Positions 46,021-58,528 are shown, numbered from the stretch's first letter. The stretch: 64,000 nt of DNA from Dechloromonas sp. A34 (GCF_026261605.1 NZ_CP102486.1:4340001-4404000), one strand, 5' to 3'. Notes: generated from the sequence alone by a model not told the origin. Made by a program: numbers and translations.

Positions 46021-46045
46021 AGGGGTGCCCCCTTGGCACCCCTTT
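46021..46045. terminator. Hairpin between the small membrane protein and ompW
   Basis: AGGGGTGCC and GGCACCCCT with a CCCTT loop. An A run before and a TT after suit use from both convergent genes. Confidence 0.8.
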
Positions 46046-46067
46046 GTCGAACCGCGTTTCTAAGCGC

Positions 46068-46688
46068 TCAGAAACGATAGCCGATACCGATACCGGCAGT
46101 CACCGGGCTCAGGTCAAGTGTACCGAGCTTGGCACCATCCAGTTTCACCTTGGTATCCATCGTGATGTACTTGACATCGACGTTCAGAGACCAATTCTTG
46201 GTGAGCATGAAATCCGCACCAAGCTGAGCGACAGCACCGATCGAATCATTATCGACGGAAATCTTGCCCAGGGCGGTATTAAAACTCTTCTTCGTAAAGA
46301 TCGAATAGTTCAGACCGACACCGACATAGGGCTTGAACATGCCGAGATTGGTGAAGTGATACTGCAGTACGAGAGAAGGCGGCAGGACATCGACATGACC
46401 GATCTTGCCGAGAGCGGACGTACGGATGTCGACTTGTTGCGGATAGGTCAGGACCAGTTCGAGCGCCAGGTTCTTGGTCATGAAGTAGCTGAAATCGACT
46501 TCGGGAATCCAGAGGTCTTCGGCGGATACCTTGCCAACACCAACCTTATCCAAACCATCCTTATTCGAATTGTCGAAAGCAAGATTGACCGCACGCGCAC
46601 GGACCATGAAGTTGCCTTCTTCGGCCTGCACATTGGCCGAAACGAAACCGGCAACAGCCAGCGCAGCAACAAGAATCTTCTTTTGCAT
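46068..46688 (-). CDS. ompW: OmpW family outer membrane protein
   Basis: A 206-residue outer membrane beta-barrel. Signal peptide MQKKILVAALAVAGFVSANVQA; alternating strands; conserved PPSLVLQYHF and the C-terminal aromatic residue (GYRF) needed for barrel assembly. GGAGG lies eight bases before the ATG. OmpW is a small channel for hydrophobic compounds and is induced under low oxygen in enterobacteria; here an FNR-like site lies about 68 bases upstream. Confidence 0.92.
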   Translation of the reverse strand: MQKKILVAALAVAGFVSANVQAEEGNFMVRARAVNLAFDNSNKDGLDKVGVGKVSAEDLWIPEVDFSYFMTKNLALELVLTYPQQVDIRTSALGKIGHVDVLPPSLVLQYHFTNLGMFKPYVGVGLNYSIFTKKSFNTALGKISVDNDSIGAVAQLGADFMLTKNWSLNVDVKYITMDTKVKLDGAKLGTLDLSPVTAGIGIGYRF

Positions 46689-46749
46689 AAACACTCCCTC
46701 CATTTGCCATTGAAAGAAAGCGATGCTAAAGACTCAGACGAAAGTCATA

Positions 46750-46797
46750 TTGACTCAGATCAATATAACCATATTATTTGTACGGTTATATTGATCT
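46750..46797. promoter_or_regulatory. FNR-like site joined to a 14-bp inverted repeat upstream of ompW
   Basis: TTGACTCAGATCAA (46750-46763) matches the FNR consensus at nine of ten defined bases. It overlaps the left arm of a perfect inverted repeat: AGATCAATATAACC (46757-46770) and GGTTATATTGATCT (46784-46797), with a 13-base AT-rich spacer. The region lies between ompW and the convergent-side small gene and suggests anaerobic control of ompW plus a second regulator. Confidence 0.65.
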
Positions 46798-46835
46798 ATA
46801 TTGGATACCGATTCAGCGCTGGGGAGCTGGAGAAA

Positions 46836-47140
46836 TCAGCGCAGTTTTGGATTCAGCGACCCCCGGTTATAGTCCTTGTCGCCAGGCATGATGACCCGAC
46901 CGACACTGCCGAATACGCCGCCCTGGGCATCGAGCGGACGGGTCTTGTTTTCGGGGTATTGCGCGGCAAGCTGCTGCGCCGACGCCGCCTTGGCGGCATC
47001 GACGTATTCCCATCGACCATTCGGAAACAGCCGCACCTTCTGACCATCGGCTGTCTGCGCTTCCAGCGGCGTGCGATCAAGTTCGCTGGCCAGAACCGGT
47101 CCGGCCAGCAGCACACAGAGTAACGCGAATACCCGGGCTT

Positions 47141-47144
<4 letters not shown>
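46836..47144 (-). CDS. Small exported protein after alaS
   Basis: A 102-residue protein read from a GTG that overlaps the alaS stop (GTGA). The signal peptide ([18 protein letters not shown]) is clear. The mature part contains [19 protein letters not shown], a short pattern seen in small betaproteobacterial periplasmic proteins, and ends [15 protein letters not shown]. Function is unknown. An upstream in-frame ATG inside alaS would give no signal peptide start and was rejected. Confidence 0.7.
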
Positions 47145-49773
<2,629 letters not shown>

Positions 49774-49882
49774 TCAGAGGCGTTGAATTCGAAAGGCGTG
49801 ATTTTAAATGAAAGCCATAGGGTTCAGTGAACGCTCATGTCGGCAAGCCTGTCCTGCAATGACAATGCCGAGGCCGGAACAA

Positions 49883-49904
49883 AAAACCCGCCGGGTGGCG
49901 GGTC
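49883..49904 (-). terminator. Terminator of the small secreted protein gene
   Basis: CCCGCC and GGCGGG arms with a four-base loop; on the minus strand a run of six T follows. Confidence 0.75.
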
Positions 49905-49927
49905 TTGGGGGGCGGAACCAGGCGCTC

Positions 49928-50281
49928 CTAGCGACGGCGCGGACGGTCGACGCGACCGTTGTGGTTGTAATCGTGCTGACGATCGTGTTTTTGCGCGTAA
50001 ATACGGCGGTTTTGGACGTCCTGAGCCTGGTGCAGGCGAACGCGCTCCTGACGCGTCACTACGCCATCCGCCTTGGCGCGGCTTTCCATGTTCGCGACAT
50101 GCTGCTGGCCACGTTCGAGGCGATTGGCCTCGCGCTGCGTCAGACTCCCCGAAGCGACGCCCTGGTCGATACGCTGTTCCTGATTGGCCTGGCGCTGATC
50201 GACACGCGGCGTATTGGCCTGGGCAAAGGCCAGGACAGGCAACGAGAGCGCAACGGCGGCAAGCATTTTGAAGTTTTTCAT
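49928..50281 (-). CDS. Small secreted Gln/Arg-rich protein
   Basis: A 117-residue protein. Signal peptide MKNFKMLAAVALSLPVLAFAQA. The mature part is polar, rich in Gln, Arg and His, with short related units: RVDQRQANQEQRIDQGVASG, LTQREANRLERGQQ and VTRQERVRLHQAQD. It ends HDYNHNGRVDRPRRR, where the DYNHNGRVD piece looks like a calcium-binding EF-hand-like loop. Function unknown. Its own terminator follows. AGGAGG is seen just upstream. Confidence 0.75.
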   Translation of the reverse strand: MKNFKMLAAVALSLPVLAFAQANTPRVDQRQANQEQRIDQGVASGSLTQREANRLERGQQHVANMESRAKADGVVTRQERVRLHQAQDVQNRRIYAQKHDRQHDYNHNGRVDRPRRR

Positions 50282-50344
50282 TTTTTCCTCCTGGATGACG
50301 GGTGGATTCCCTGGCCGCCATTTAAAGACGAATCCTGAAAGAAA

Positions 50345-51088
50345 TCAGCCGCCTAAATGCAAGCCTTTGTAAGCAGTTGTTGCCGGCGGAAAAAGGTCAA
50401 GGCGATCGGTAAACAGGGCGCTGACCCCGCGCCCGAAAAGCGCAATCGCCTTCTCCGGCGCATTGACCGTGTAACAGAGCACGGGAATCCCCTGCCCCCG
50501 GGCTTCGGCCAGCACCGGGTCAGTCAGCAGGTCGCCATCGCAATGCAGGGAAACCGCCTGGAGACGTTGTATTTCGCTCAGCCAGTTGGCAGGGACCGCC
50601 TCAAACAGCACGCCCCGTTCGATTTCCGGCGCCAGATCACGCGCAATTTCCAGCGCTTCCAGCGAGAATGAGGAAAGCAGGGGCTGAACCGGCGCTCCGC
50701 GCCACAACTCAGCAGTCAGCCGGCCAACCGCTTCAGCCGTTGGCCTCTCATACCCGCTCGCCGGCTTGATTTCAACATTGGCCAGCAAGCCAAGCTCGCG
50801 GCACAAAGCCGCCGCTTCGGCAAAGCGGGGAATACGCTCGCCGCCACCGGCATCGAGCGCGAAAAGAATGGCGTCAGATGTCGTCGCAACCGGACCGCGA
50901 CCGCTGGTCGTCCGCTCCAGCGTTTCGTCGTGGATCAGAACCGGAGTACCGTCGCCGCTCAACATGACGTCGAACTCGACCGCCCGGAAGCCCAGGCGCG
51001 CCGCCAGACGGATACCAGCCAGGGTATTTTCAGGCGCCAGCGAGCCGCCACCGCGATGAGCTATCCAGCGCGGCAGCGGCACCAACAT
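50345..51088 (-). CDS. ugpQ: Glycerophosphodiester phosphodiesterase
   Basis: A 247-residue GDPD with the catalytic motif HRGGGSLAPENT, the metal residues in EFDVMLSGDGTPVLIHDETLERT and NVEIKP. It has no signal peptide, so it is cytoplasmic, like UgpQ. It cleaves glycerophosphodiesters to sn-glycerol-3-phosphate. One-base overlap with ugpB upstream supports a shared role. Confidence 0.93.
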   Translation of the reverse strand: MLVPLPRWIAHRGGGSLAPENTLAGIRLAARLGFRAVEFDVMLSGDGTPVLIHDETLERTTSGRGPVATTSDAILFALDAGGGERIPRFAEAAALCRELGLLANVEIKPASGYERPTAEAVGRLTAELWRGAPVQPLLSSFSLEALEIARDLAPEIERGVLFEAVPANWLSEIQRLQAVSLHCDGDLLTDPVLAEARGQGIPVLCYTVNAPEKAIALFGRGVSALFTDRLDLFPPATTAYKGLHLGG

Positions 51089-52389
51089 CAGAAGGGCTGC
51101 GCCTTCTTCAGGGCCGGCTTAGCGGCAAGCACCGCGTTGCCACGGCTGACCGACGTGTCGAGCGCAGCTTTGGCCGGCTTCTTGTTCTCCCAGACCGTTT
51201 CCAGTTCCTCGTCAGCAACTACGCGTACCGGATCGATGTTGGCCACGCGCAGGGCCGGCTTGCTGCCGCTACCGTTCAGCGAGGCGTAGGCAATTTCCAG
51301 CGTACGGTCGGCGTCATCCTTGAGCAGCTTGCTGCGCGTAGCGGCACGGGCAGCGGCAGTTAGCGGCAGACCACCGTGCTTGCGCACCATTTCAAGCTGA
51401 ATCTCCGGCGACAGCAGGAAGGAAACAAACTTTGCCGCCTGCTTGTACTCGGCTGCCGAGTGACCCGCCCCAACCCACAGGGAAGCGCCATCGGCCAAGG
51501 AGGACTGGCGACCGCCATAGACATCATCGTGATAGGGCAAGGGGGCGACGCCCAGATCGACGCCCTTGGCGTCATGGAAATCGACATGCTCGCGTGAATC
51601 CGTAGTCAGCATCGCGCATTCACCTTCATGGAACTTCGCGCTGGCTTCATTGCGCCGACCAAACTGTCGGAAATACCCGGCCTTGGTCCACGTCGCCATC
51701 ATGGCAATGTGCTTGACTTGGGGCAGGCCGTTGAAATTCAGCAGGCCCTTGTCGGTGGTCGCCGGTACACCGGAAAGGGCGCTGACGTTGTCGATATGCA
51801 CCCAGACCGGCCAGGAAGAGGCGTAGGGACAGGCATAGCCGGCATCCTGCAGCTTGTCGAGCACACCTTGCATCTCGAACCAGGTCTTCGGCGGCTGCTC
51901 CGGATCAAGCTTGGCCTTGCGGAACGCATTCTTGTTGTAGAACAGTACCGGCGTCGAATAAAGAACGGGCAGCGCTACCAGACGGCCCTTGGCATCAACC
52001 ACACCCGCCTTGAGATCACCCGACAATTCCCCGAACTTCAGCGGCTGGCGGGCCTTGGTCATCATTTCATGGAGCGGGATGAACTGCTTCGGCTGGCTCA
52101 ACACCTCACTCACATCGTAGCGACGAATCAGGTTGAGGCCGGCCGGCTTGTCGCCTTTTTCCAGGCGCACCAGCTTGAGATTGCCAGCATTTTCCTTGTT
52201 GAAGCGATCGACCATCGCCTGCAAACGCTCCTCGCCCAGGGGGCCGAGATTATGCGCAAGTTCAAAATCAGCCGCCGCAACCGGGGCCGGAGCAGGCTTG
52301 GCGGCCGACTTGGCGGGTTTGGCCGCTTGCACCGAAAAGGCAAGGCCCAAACCAATGGCAGCGAGCAGAAAACGGGAATGATGCGGCAT
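51088..52389 (-). CDS. ugpB: Extracellular solute-binding protein, UgpB-like
   Basis: A 433-residue family 1 solute-binding protein with a signal peptide (MPHHSRFLLAAIGLGLAFSVQA), followed by an unusual Ala/Lys/Pro-rich linker to about residue 40. Core segments such as LPVLYSTPVLFYNKNAFRKA and GASLWVGAG match UgpB, the receptor for sn-glycerol-3-phosphate and its diesters. The UgpAEC membrane and ATPase genes are not adjacent; they must lie elsewhere or the protein has another partner. Confidence 0.85.
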   Translation of the reverse strand: MPHHSRFLLAAIGLGLAFSVQAAKPAKSAAKPAPAPVAAADFELAHNLGPLGEERLQAMVDRFNKENAGNLKLVRLEKGDKPAGLNLIRRYDVSEVLSQPKQFIPLHEMMTKARQPLKFGELSGDLKAGVVDAKGRLVALPVLYSTPVLFYNKNAFRKAKLDPEQPPKTWFEMQGVLDKLQDAGYACPYASSWPVWVHIDNVSALSGVPATTDKGLLNFNGLPQVKHIAMMATWTKAGYFRQFGRRNEASAKFHEGECAMLTTDSREHVDFHDAKGVDLGVAPLPYHDDVYGGRQSSLADGASLWVGAGHSAAEYKQAAKFVSFLLSPEIQLEMVRKHGGLPLTAAARAATRSKLLKDDADRTLEIAYASLNGSGSKPALRVANIDPVRVVADEELETVWENKKPAKAALDTSVSRGNAVLAAKPALKKAQPF

Positions 52390-52484
52390 ATGTACTCCAG
52401 CAATTCAGAAAGACGCTGATTATAACGTTGGCGCCGCACTCCCGCCTTCGCCACATTTTTCATGAATGTGCGAGAATTCGCGCC

Positions 52485-52892
52485 ATGATCACCCGCCTTA
52501 TCCTCGTCTTCGTTGCCTTGCTGCCCCTCACCGGCTGCGATCAGGTCAATCAGAAACTCGGTCTCGAGGATCCGGCCAAGAAGGAAGCGCGACTCGAAGC
52601 CGAGGCCAAGGCAGTCGGCAGCGCCTGCCGACATTCCGGCCGGGCCATCGAAGATTGCTACTCGATCTACGGCTGGCTACCCAAGGCAGGTGTCTATGCC
52701 GGTTGGCGCGAAATGGACGAATACATGCGGGCCAACCAGATCGAGACGATCACCCCGCAATTGCCGCCGGCGGAACCGCCGGGCACCAAAAAGAAAAAGC
52801 CAGCCGTCGCGCCGGAAGCCAGCAGCGCAAGCCCCCCCGTCAAGGAAGAAACGGCAGCCAAGGCCCCAGGAAAAAGCGCCGAAAAACCCTGA
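52485..52892 (+). CDS. Lipoprotein of unknown function
   Basis: A 135-residue protein with a lipobox (MITRLILVFVALLPLTGCDQ), so a membrane lipoprotein. The middle has two cysteines (ACRHSGRAIEDCYSIYGWLPKAGVYAGWREMDEYM), and the end is Pro/Lys/Ala-rich. It precedes the kinase gene by 83-92 bases and might be co-transcribed. The longer upstream frame lacks a signal peptide start. Confidence 0.75.
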   Translation: MITRLILVFVALLPLTGCDQVNQKLGLEDPAKKEARLEAEAKAVGSACRHSGRAIEDCYSIYGWLPKAGVYAGWREMDEYMRANQIETITPQLPPAEPPGTKKKKPAVAPEASSASPPVKEETAAKAPGKSAEKP

Positions 52893-52975
52893 CTCGACGA
52901 AAAACATGTTTGGTCGGGTCACCCTCGAATCCGGAGTCGGCGTCGAATTGATCCTCACCATCCACTTATTCCTGG

Positions 52976-55141
52976 ATGCCGAATATGGCTGAACGCAACG
53001 CCGGCCAACTGAAGCTGGGCACCATCCTCTACCCCCTGCTGCTGTTCGTAACCCTCGGGCTGGGTTGCGAATTCGCCGTGCGCGAACTGACGTTGCGCAC
53101 CCTTGGCGAACAACGCCTGGAAGCACAGGCCAAGGCCGGCGCCATCCGCGCCGTCCTCGAATCCGAACTCAACGCCACCGTGTTTCTGACCAGCGGCGTC
53201 GAGTCCTACATCATCGCCCGCCAGGGCCGGATCGACAAACGCGAAATCGAGGAGATGCTCGGCCTGATCTACAAACAGGGCCGCCATTTCCGCAACCTGG
53301 GAATCGCCCCCGGCAACCGTCTGCAGCACGTTTTCCCCCTTGCCGGCAATGAGGGCGCCATCGGGCTTTACTACCCTGACAACAAGGTGCAATGGCCCGC
53401 CGTCGAACGCACGATCCGCGAGCGCAAAACATTCCTTGCCGGCCCAATCAAACTGGTCCAGGGCGGCGAGGCACTGATTTACCGCACCCCGGTTTTCATC
53501 GCGGGCGCCTATTGGGGCCTGATCAGCACGGTAATCGATACCGCCAGTCTTTTTCGTGCACTGGAACCGCTGACGACGCACGGCGACACCCGGATCGCGT
53601 TGCGCGGACGCGACGGTAGCGGCGCCATAGGGGAAATCTTTTTCGGCGACCCGGAACTCTTTGCCGGTCACGGTCCATTCATGGACATCAGCATCCCCGG
53701 CGGCACCTGGCAACTGGCGCTAGCCCAGCCCGAAGCCCCGAGCCGCCACCCCATGCTGATCCGCAGCCTCGGCTGGTCGCTGGCCGGCGTCTTCGCCTTT
53801 CTGGTTTTTTTCCTGTTGCGCGCCCTGCGTCATCAGTCAGCACTGATGGATCGACAAGGGCAGATGCTGGAAGATCTACGGCGAACCGAGGGCGCCCTGC
53901 AAGCGCATCGTGACGAACTGGAAGGCATCGTCAAGACACGGACCGCCGAACTGACCCAGGTCAACCACGCCCTAAATCAGGCCAAAGAAGTCGCCGAAGC
54001 GGCGAATCGGGCGAAGAGCGCCTTTATCGCCAACATGAGCCACGAGATCCGCACACCGATGAATGCCGTCATCGGCCTGACCCATGTCCTGCAACGAGCC
54101 GGCCCGCGGCCCGACCAGACCGAACGGCTGAACAAGATCGGGACCGCGGCCAGCCATCTGCTAGGCATCCTCAACGATATTCTCGATCTCTCCAAGATCG
54201 AAGCCGGCAAGCTCGAGCTGAGCACCGACGAATGCCGCCCGCAGGATCTGCAGACCCGACTCGAAGCCCTGTTTGCCGATCAGGCGCGGCAGAAAGGCCT
54301 CGGCCTGAGCATCGATTTCTCCGCCTTGCCGCCCTGCCTGGCCGGCGACGCGACGCGGATCGGGCAGTTGCTGATCAACTATGTCGGCAATGCCCTCAAA
54401 TTCACTGCCCACGGCGCAATCGCGGTCGATGCCGCCGTTGTCGACCAGGATCAGCACAGTTTGCTGGTCCGTTTTGCGGTCCGCGACACCGGCATCGGAC
54501 TGACCCAGGAAGACGCCGCCCGCGTCTTCGACGCCTTCGAGCAGGCGGACAACTCGAGCACCCGACGCCATGGCGGCACCGGCCTCGGTCTCGCCATCAA
54601 CCGCCGACTGGCTGGACTGATGGGCGGTGAAACCGGCGTCGACAGCGCGCCCGGCCTCGGCAGTACCTTCTGGTTCACCGCCCGACTCGGCAAACTGGAC
54701 GGCCAAGCGCCGGCTGCAGCATCAGCTCCGGCTGCCGACCTCGAACTGACGGCCCGCCACGCCGGCAAGCGGATACTGCTGGTCGAAGATAACCTGATCA
54801 ACCGCGAAGTAGCCATCGAACAACTGGAAAGCGTCGGAATCTGCGTCGATATCGCGGAAAATGGTGCCCAGGCGGTGGACATGGCGGGATCTGTGGAATA
54901 CGACCTGATCCTGATGGATATCCAGATGCCGGTGATGAATGGCATCGAAGCGACCATTCGCATTCGTCGCGACCCGGCCGGCAAGCACGTTCCGATTCTG
55001 GCGATGACCGCCAACGTCTACGACGAAGACCGGAAAGCCTGCCTAGCGGCCGGAATGAACGACCATATCGGCAAACCGGTCGCCCCCGATGTTCTCTACG
55101 CCAAACTTCTGAGCTGGCTGGATCAGACAGCAAAGCCCTGA
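52976..55141 (+). CDS. CHASE-domain hybrid sensor histidine kinase
   Basis: A 721-residue kinase. N-terminal membrane helix ([20 protein letters not shown]), CHASE-like periplasmic domain to about residue 250, second helix ([19 protein letters not shown]), coiled coil, HisKA with [16 protein letters not shown], HATPase_c with [18 protein letters not shown], and a C-terminal receiver ([14 protein letters not shown], Asp in [13 protein letters not shown]). No output domain or partner regulator is adjacent. The ATG at 52985 is an equally possible start. Confidence 0.93.
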   Translation: MPNMAERNAGQLKLGTILYPLLLFVTLGLGCEFAVRELTLRTLGEQRLEAQAKAGAIRAVLESELNATVFLTSGVESYIIARQGRIDKREIEEMLGLIYKQGRHFRNLGIAPGNRLQHVFPLAGNEGAIGLYYPDNKVQWPAVERTIRERKTFLAGPIKLVQGGEALIYRTPVFIAGAYWGLISTVIDTASLFRALEPLTTHGDTRIALRGRDGSGAIGEIFFGDPELFAGHGPFMDISIPGGTWQLALAQPEAPSRHPMLIRSLGWSLAGVFAFLVFFLLRALRHQSALMDRQGQMLEDLRRTEGALQAHRDELEGIVKTRTAELTQVNHALNQAKEVAEAANRAKSAFIANMSHEIRTPMNAVIGLTHVLQRAGPRPDQTERLNKIGTAASHLLGILNDILDLSKIEAGKLELSTDECRPQDLQTRLEALFADQARQKGLGLSIDFSALPPCLAGDATRIGQLLINYVGNALKFTAHGAIAVDAAVVDQDQHSLLVRFAVRDTGIGLTQEDAARVFDAFEQADNSSTRRHGGTGLGLAINRRLAGLMGGETGVDSAPGLGSTFWFTARLGKLDGQAPAAASAPAADLELTARHAGKRILLVEDNLINREVAIEQLESVGICVDIAENGAQAVDMAGSVEYDLILMDIQMPVMNGIEATIRIRRDPAGKHVPILAMTANVYDEDRKACLAAGMNDHIGKPVAPDVLYAKLLSWLDQTAKP

Positions 55142-55171
55142 ACTGCGGCCCGGGGGGTATAATCCGGCCCC

Positions 55172-56695
55172 ATGTCTGAAATCAATACCTTAGCCGGCGA
55201 AAACGCCATAATCATCGCTGCCGACGTAGCGCCCGAAATCACCTTCGCCGACCTCGGTCTGGCGCCGGAGTTGCTCCGCGCCGTTCTCGACGAAGGCTAC
55301 ACCAAGCCGACGCCAATCCAGGCCCAAGCCATTCCGCTGATCATCAGCGGGCAGGACATCATGGGCGGCGCCCAGACCGGCACCGGCAAGACGGCCGCCT
55401 TCACGCTGCCCATCCTGCAACGCATCCTGCCCTTCGCGAGCAGCAGCCCGTCGCCGGCCAAGCACCCTGTACGCGCTCTGATCCTCGCCCCGACCCGCGA
55501 ACTGGCCATGCAGGTTTACGAGTCGGTCAAAACCTACAGCAAGCACACGCCGATCCGCGCCATGTGCGCCTTCGGTGGCGTCGATATCCGGCCGCAGATC
55601 GCCGAACTAAAAAAAGGCGTCGAAATCCTCGTCGCCACCCCTGGCCGCCTGCTTGACCACGTCGAGAACAAGAGCGTCAGCTTCAACTCCGTCCAGGCCT
55701 TGGTTCTCGACGAAGCCGACCGCATGCTCGACATGGGCTTCGTACCCGACGTCACGCGCATCCTCAACATGCTGCCGGCGCAACGGCAAAGCCTGCTCTT
55801 CTCGGCCACCTTCTCGGAAGAAATCAAGAAGCTGGCCGACAAGATGCTCAAGTCGCCGATCCTCATCGAGGTCGCCCGCCGCAATCAGGTCTCGGAAAAC
55901 ATCACCCATCGCGTCCATCCGGTTTCCGAATTCGGCAAACGTGGCCTGTTGATCAAGCTGTTGAAATCGGCCGAAATCCGCCAGTGTCTCGTTTTCATGC
56001 GTACCAAGCAGGGCTGCTCGCGCCTGACCCGCGAACTGCAGCGCGCCGGCATCAAAGCTGACGCCATCCACGGCGACAAGAGCCAGCTCGAACGCATCAA
56101 GGCCCTCGAATCCTTCAAGAGCGGCGAAACCGACGCCCTGATCGCCACCGACGTCGCCGCCCGCGGCCTGGACGTTGACGACCTGCCCTACGTCATCAAT
56201 TACGAGCTGCCGCACACGCCGGAAGACTACGTGCACCGGATCGGCCGTACCGGTCGCGCCGGCAAGCTGGGCAACGCCATCTCGCTGGTCAGCGCCCGCG
56301 AAGTCGTCTATCTGGTCGATATTGAAAAGCTCATCAAGCGGCCGATCGAACAGGTCGAAGTAGTCGGTTTCGAACCGGAAGCGGAATACGAATACCCGCC
56401 GGGCAACAAGAAGAAGCGCAGCGCAGCGCCAATCAAGGCTCCGGTCGCCCATCGTCCCGAGCGTTCGGAACGTTCGGAGCGCCCGGAGCGGGCTGAACGC
56501 GGCGAGCGTTCGGAACGTCGTCCACCGCGCCGCAACCCGATGGTCGCTGCCGACGGCTTCGACTTCAGCAAGCCTTACGAAGACATCACGCCGCGCGGCG
56601 AAGTGCCGGATTCGCCGAACGCCCCGGCCAAGGTCGACCCGCACAAGCCGAAACGCGTTGTCGCCGCACTGCTCGGCGGCCTCGGTCGCAAGTAG
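55172..56695 (+). CDS. rhlE: DEAD-box RNA helicase, RhlE type
   Basis: A 507-residue RNA helicase. Q motif near GYTKPTPIQAQAIP, Walker A AQTGTGKTAAFTLP, DEAD box VLDEADRMLDMGF, SAT motif and HRIGRTGRAG. The C-terminal 110 residues are low complexity and basic, with repeated RSE/RPE/RGE units, as in RhlE RNA-binding tails. It unwinds RNA in ribosome assembly or decay. A terminator follows. Confidence 0.95.
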   Translation: MSEINTLAGENAIIIAADVAPEITFADLGLAPELLRAVLDEGYTKPTPIQAQAIPLIISGQDIMGGAQTGTGKTAAFTLPILQRILPFASSSPSPAKHPVRALILAPTRELAMQVYESVKTYSKHTPIRAMCAFGGVDIRPQIAELKKGVEILVATPGRLLDHVENKSVSFNSVQALVLDEADRMLDMGFVPDVTRILNMLPAQRQSLLFSATFSEEIKKLADKMLKSPILIEVARRNQVSENITHRVHPVSEFGKRGLLIKLLKSAEIRQCLVFMRTKQGCSRLTRELQRAGIKADAIHGDKSQLERIKALESFKSGETDALIATDVAARGLDVDDLPYVINYELPHTPEDYVHRIGRTGRAGKLGNAISLVSAREVVYLVDIEKLIKRPIEQVEVVGFEPEAEYEYPPGNKKKRSAAPIKAPVAHRPERSERSERPERAERGERSERRPPRRNPMVAADGFDFSKPYEDITPRGEVPDSPNAPAKVDPHKPKRVVAALLGGLGRK

Positions 56696-56713
56696 ATTCC
56701 CGCACCGGAAAGC

Positions 56714-56740
56714 AAAACGGCACCTGACGGTGCCGTTTTT
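56714..56740 (+). terminator. Terminator after rhlE
   Basis: AAAACGGCACC and GGTGCCGTTTTT flank a TGAC loop; usable from both strands and so also for the convergent phosphatase gene. Confidence 0.9.
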
Positions 56741-56755
56741 CATGGCGGGCAGCGA

Positions 56756-57553
56756 TTACGTTGGTAGCTGCGGCCCGAAACCGGTCGGCAATTTCGGTTT
56801 CTCCGGCAAGGCTTCCTGGAGCTTGATGATCGCCAGCGATACGTTATCGCCACTGCCGGCGCCCCGTTGGCGCGCCTTTTCGATCAGCGTCTCACAGGCG
56901 TTGCGGGCCGAATTGTCGGCCACCAGGCCGGCCATTTCGACATCGTCAAAATAGGCCCAGAGGCCGTCCGAACAGAGGACGAAGGCATCGCCGGCAATCA
57001 GGTCCTCGGTATCGGCGAAATCGAACTTGGGTTCCTCCTGACCGCCCAGCGAGGTCAACAGCACATTGCGATTGGGATGGGTCAGCGCCTGCTCCGGAGT
57101 GATTTTTCCCGTCGCCACCAGATGCTCGACGTAGGAGTGGTCGACGGTGCGTTCCACCAACTGCTTGCCGCGAAAATGGTAGAGCCGGCTGTCGCCGCAG
57201 TGCGCCCAGGTCACGCGACCGGGTTGCAACAGAAGCATGACGGCCGTGCTGTGCGGATCCTTTTCGTTCATGAAGCGCGACGCCTTGATCATCGTATGCG
57301 CCTCGCGCATGCTATTTTCCAGCATGCACTGCGGACTTTCGTCGGCCGGTGAGAAATGGTCGAGATTGTTCTTGGCGGTATGAATTACCTGCTCGGCCGC
57401 CAGGGCGCCCCCGGTATGCCCGCCCATGCCATCGGCGACAACTGCCAGCGCCACCCCGCGTTTCCGGGAATGCGGCAGGATGGCTACGCGATCCTGCTGT
57501 TCCTTGCGGTCCCCCTGATGCTGCGCGGCGCAGGCATCGATTGTTATCGCCAT
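56756..57553 (-). CDS. PP2C-type serine/threonine protein phosphatase
   Basis: A 265-residue PPM phosphatase. Metal-binding motifs QDRVAILP, VVADGMGGHTGG and CSDGLWAYFDD are present; the end has GSGDNVSLAII. Soluble, single domain. It probably reverses Ser/Thr kinase phosphorylation, but no such kinase is in the window. Convergent with rhlE. Confidence 0.92.
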   Translation of the reverse strand: MAITIDACAAQHQGDRKEQQDRVAILPHSRKRGVALAVVADGMGGHTGGALAAEQVIHTAKNNLDHFSPADESPQCMLENSMREAHTMIKASRFMNEKDPHSTAVMLLLQPGRVTWAHCGDSRLYHFRGKQLVERTVDHSYVEHLVATGKITPEQALTHPNRNVLLTSLGGQEEPKFDFADTEDLIAGDAFVLCSDGLWAYFDDVEMAGLVADNSARNACETLIEKARQRGAGSGDNVSLAIIKLQEALPEKPKLPTGFGPQLPT

Positions 57554-57640
57554 TCTTCCTCCTTGAGGGCGGAGAGATTATCACGAAAGGAATGCTGCCG
57601 CCTTGACCCCAATCCGCTGTTCGTGAGGCGAGGACTGCGG

Positions 57641-58528
57641 CTAGGAGCAGCCACTGAAACGGTCGAGGATGATGTCGACAAACTCCGGCAAATCGTCTTC
57701 CGAGATATCCAACTCGGCCCGGACATCGGCCTTGACTCGATCCCATTCCGGATTAGGCACCAGCAGGGAACGGTGATAGATCTCGATCGCCAGTTGCAGC
57801 ATGGCGCCCATGCTGCGGGCAGCCGCCGAGATGCCCGGCTCGGCGAGAGCATGGTGGTAACGAATGGCGTCGCAGATGAAATCCGGCAAGCGCCAATGCC
57901 GCGCCACCAGATAGCCGACGACGCAGTGGTCGGCGTTGAACTTGCGGTCCTCCTCGGCGAGATCGGGCCAGCTGCCGTCGATGCCCAGCTTCATCTCGGC
58001 ACAGTAGCTGGGGAAGCGCTGCATCAGCAGCGGCACGCCGCAATCGTGGAAGATGCCGACCAGATAGGCCTGGTCGGGAAAGATGTTGCAGTCGGCGCCG
58101 CGTTCGTCGGCAATCAGCATGGCCAGCTGACCGATGGCCTGCGAACGGGCCCAGAAAGCTTCGTATACCTGGCGATTCTTGCGGATGTCGCCGGCGCTGA
58201 TCAGGGCGATGGCCTGGACCAGGTTGTAGGTCTGGCGCACCCCGACGGCGTGCAAGATCTGGTCGACCGAAGCGAAAGGCTGGTGCTGGCGATAGGCGGC
58301 ATTGGCCACCACCTTGAAGAGCAGCGCGGTCAGCCCGGGATCCTGGTTGATCACCTTGGCCAGCAGACGGACATCGAGTTCCTCGCGCAGCATCAGCTTG
58401 CTCAGCTCCTCAAGCACCCGGGGCTGGGCCGGGATCTTGATGCCGCCTTCAAGCAGACGCTTGACCCGCCCCGCGTCGTCCTCGCCGAGGGACTGGGTAA
58501 TCGCATAAACCGATGCTGCTGTACTCAC
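57641..58528 (-). CDS. HDOD domain protein at the end of the glycolate operon
   Basis: A 295-residue protein. HDOD domain from about residue 25 (IPAQPRVLEELSKLM, then LTALLFKVVANAAYRQ and VGIFHDCGVPLLMQRFP). HDOD proteins act in signalling and lack the metal-binding HD residues. The start is GTG at 58528, overlapping the glcF stop (GTGA); a longer frame upstream is the glcF shadow. Coupling to glcF is notable, as HDOD genes are not part of known glycolate operons. Confidence 0.85.
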   Translation of the reverse strand: MSTAASVYAITQSLGEDDAGRVKRLLEGGIKIPAQPRVLEELSKLMLREELDVRLLAKVINQDPGLTALLFKVVANAAYRQHQPFASVDQILHAVGVRQTYNLVQAIALISAGDIRKNRQVYEAFWARSQAIGQLAMLIADERGADCNIFPDQAYLVGIFHDCGVPLLMQRFPSYCAEMKLGIDGSWPDLAEEDRKFNADHCVVGYLVARHWRLPDFICDAIRYHHALAEPGISAAARSMGAMLQLAIEIYHRSLLVPNPEWDRVKADVRAELDISEDDLPEFVDIILDRFSGCS

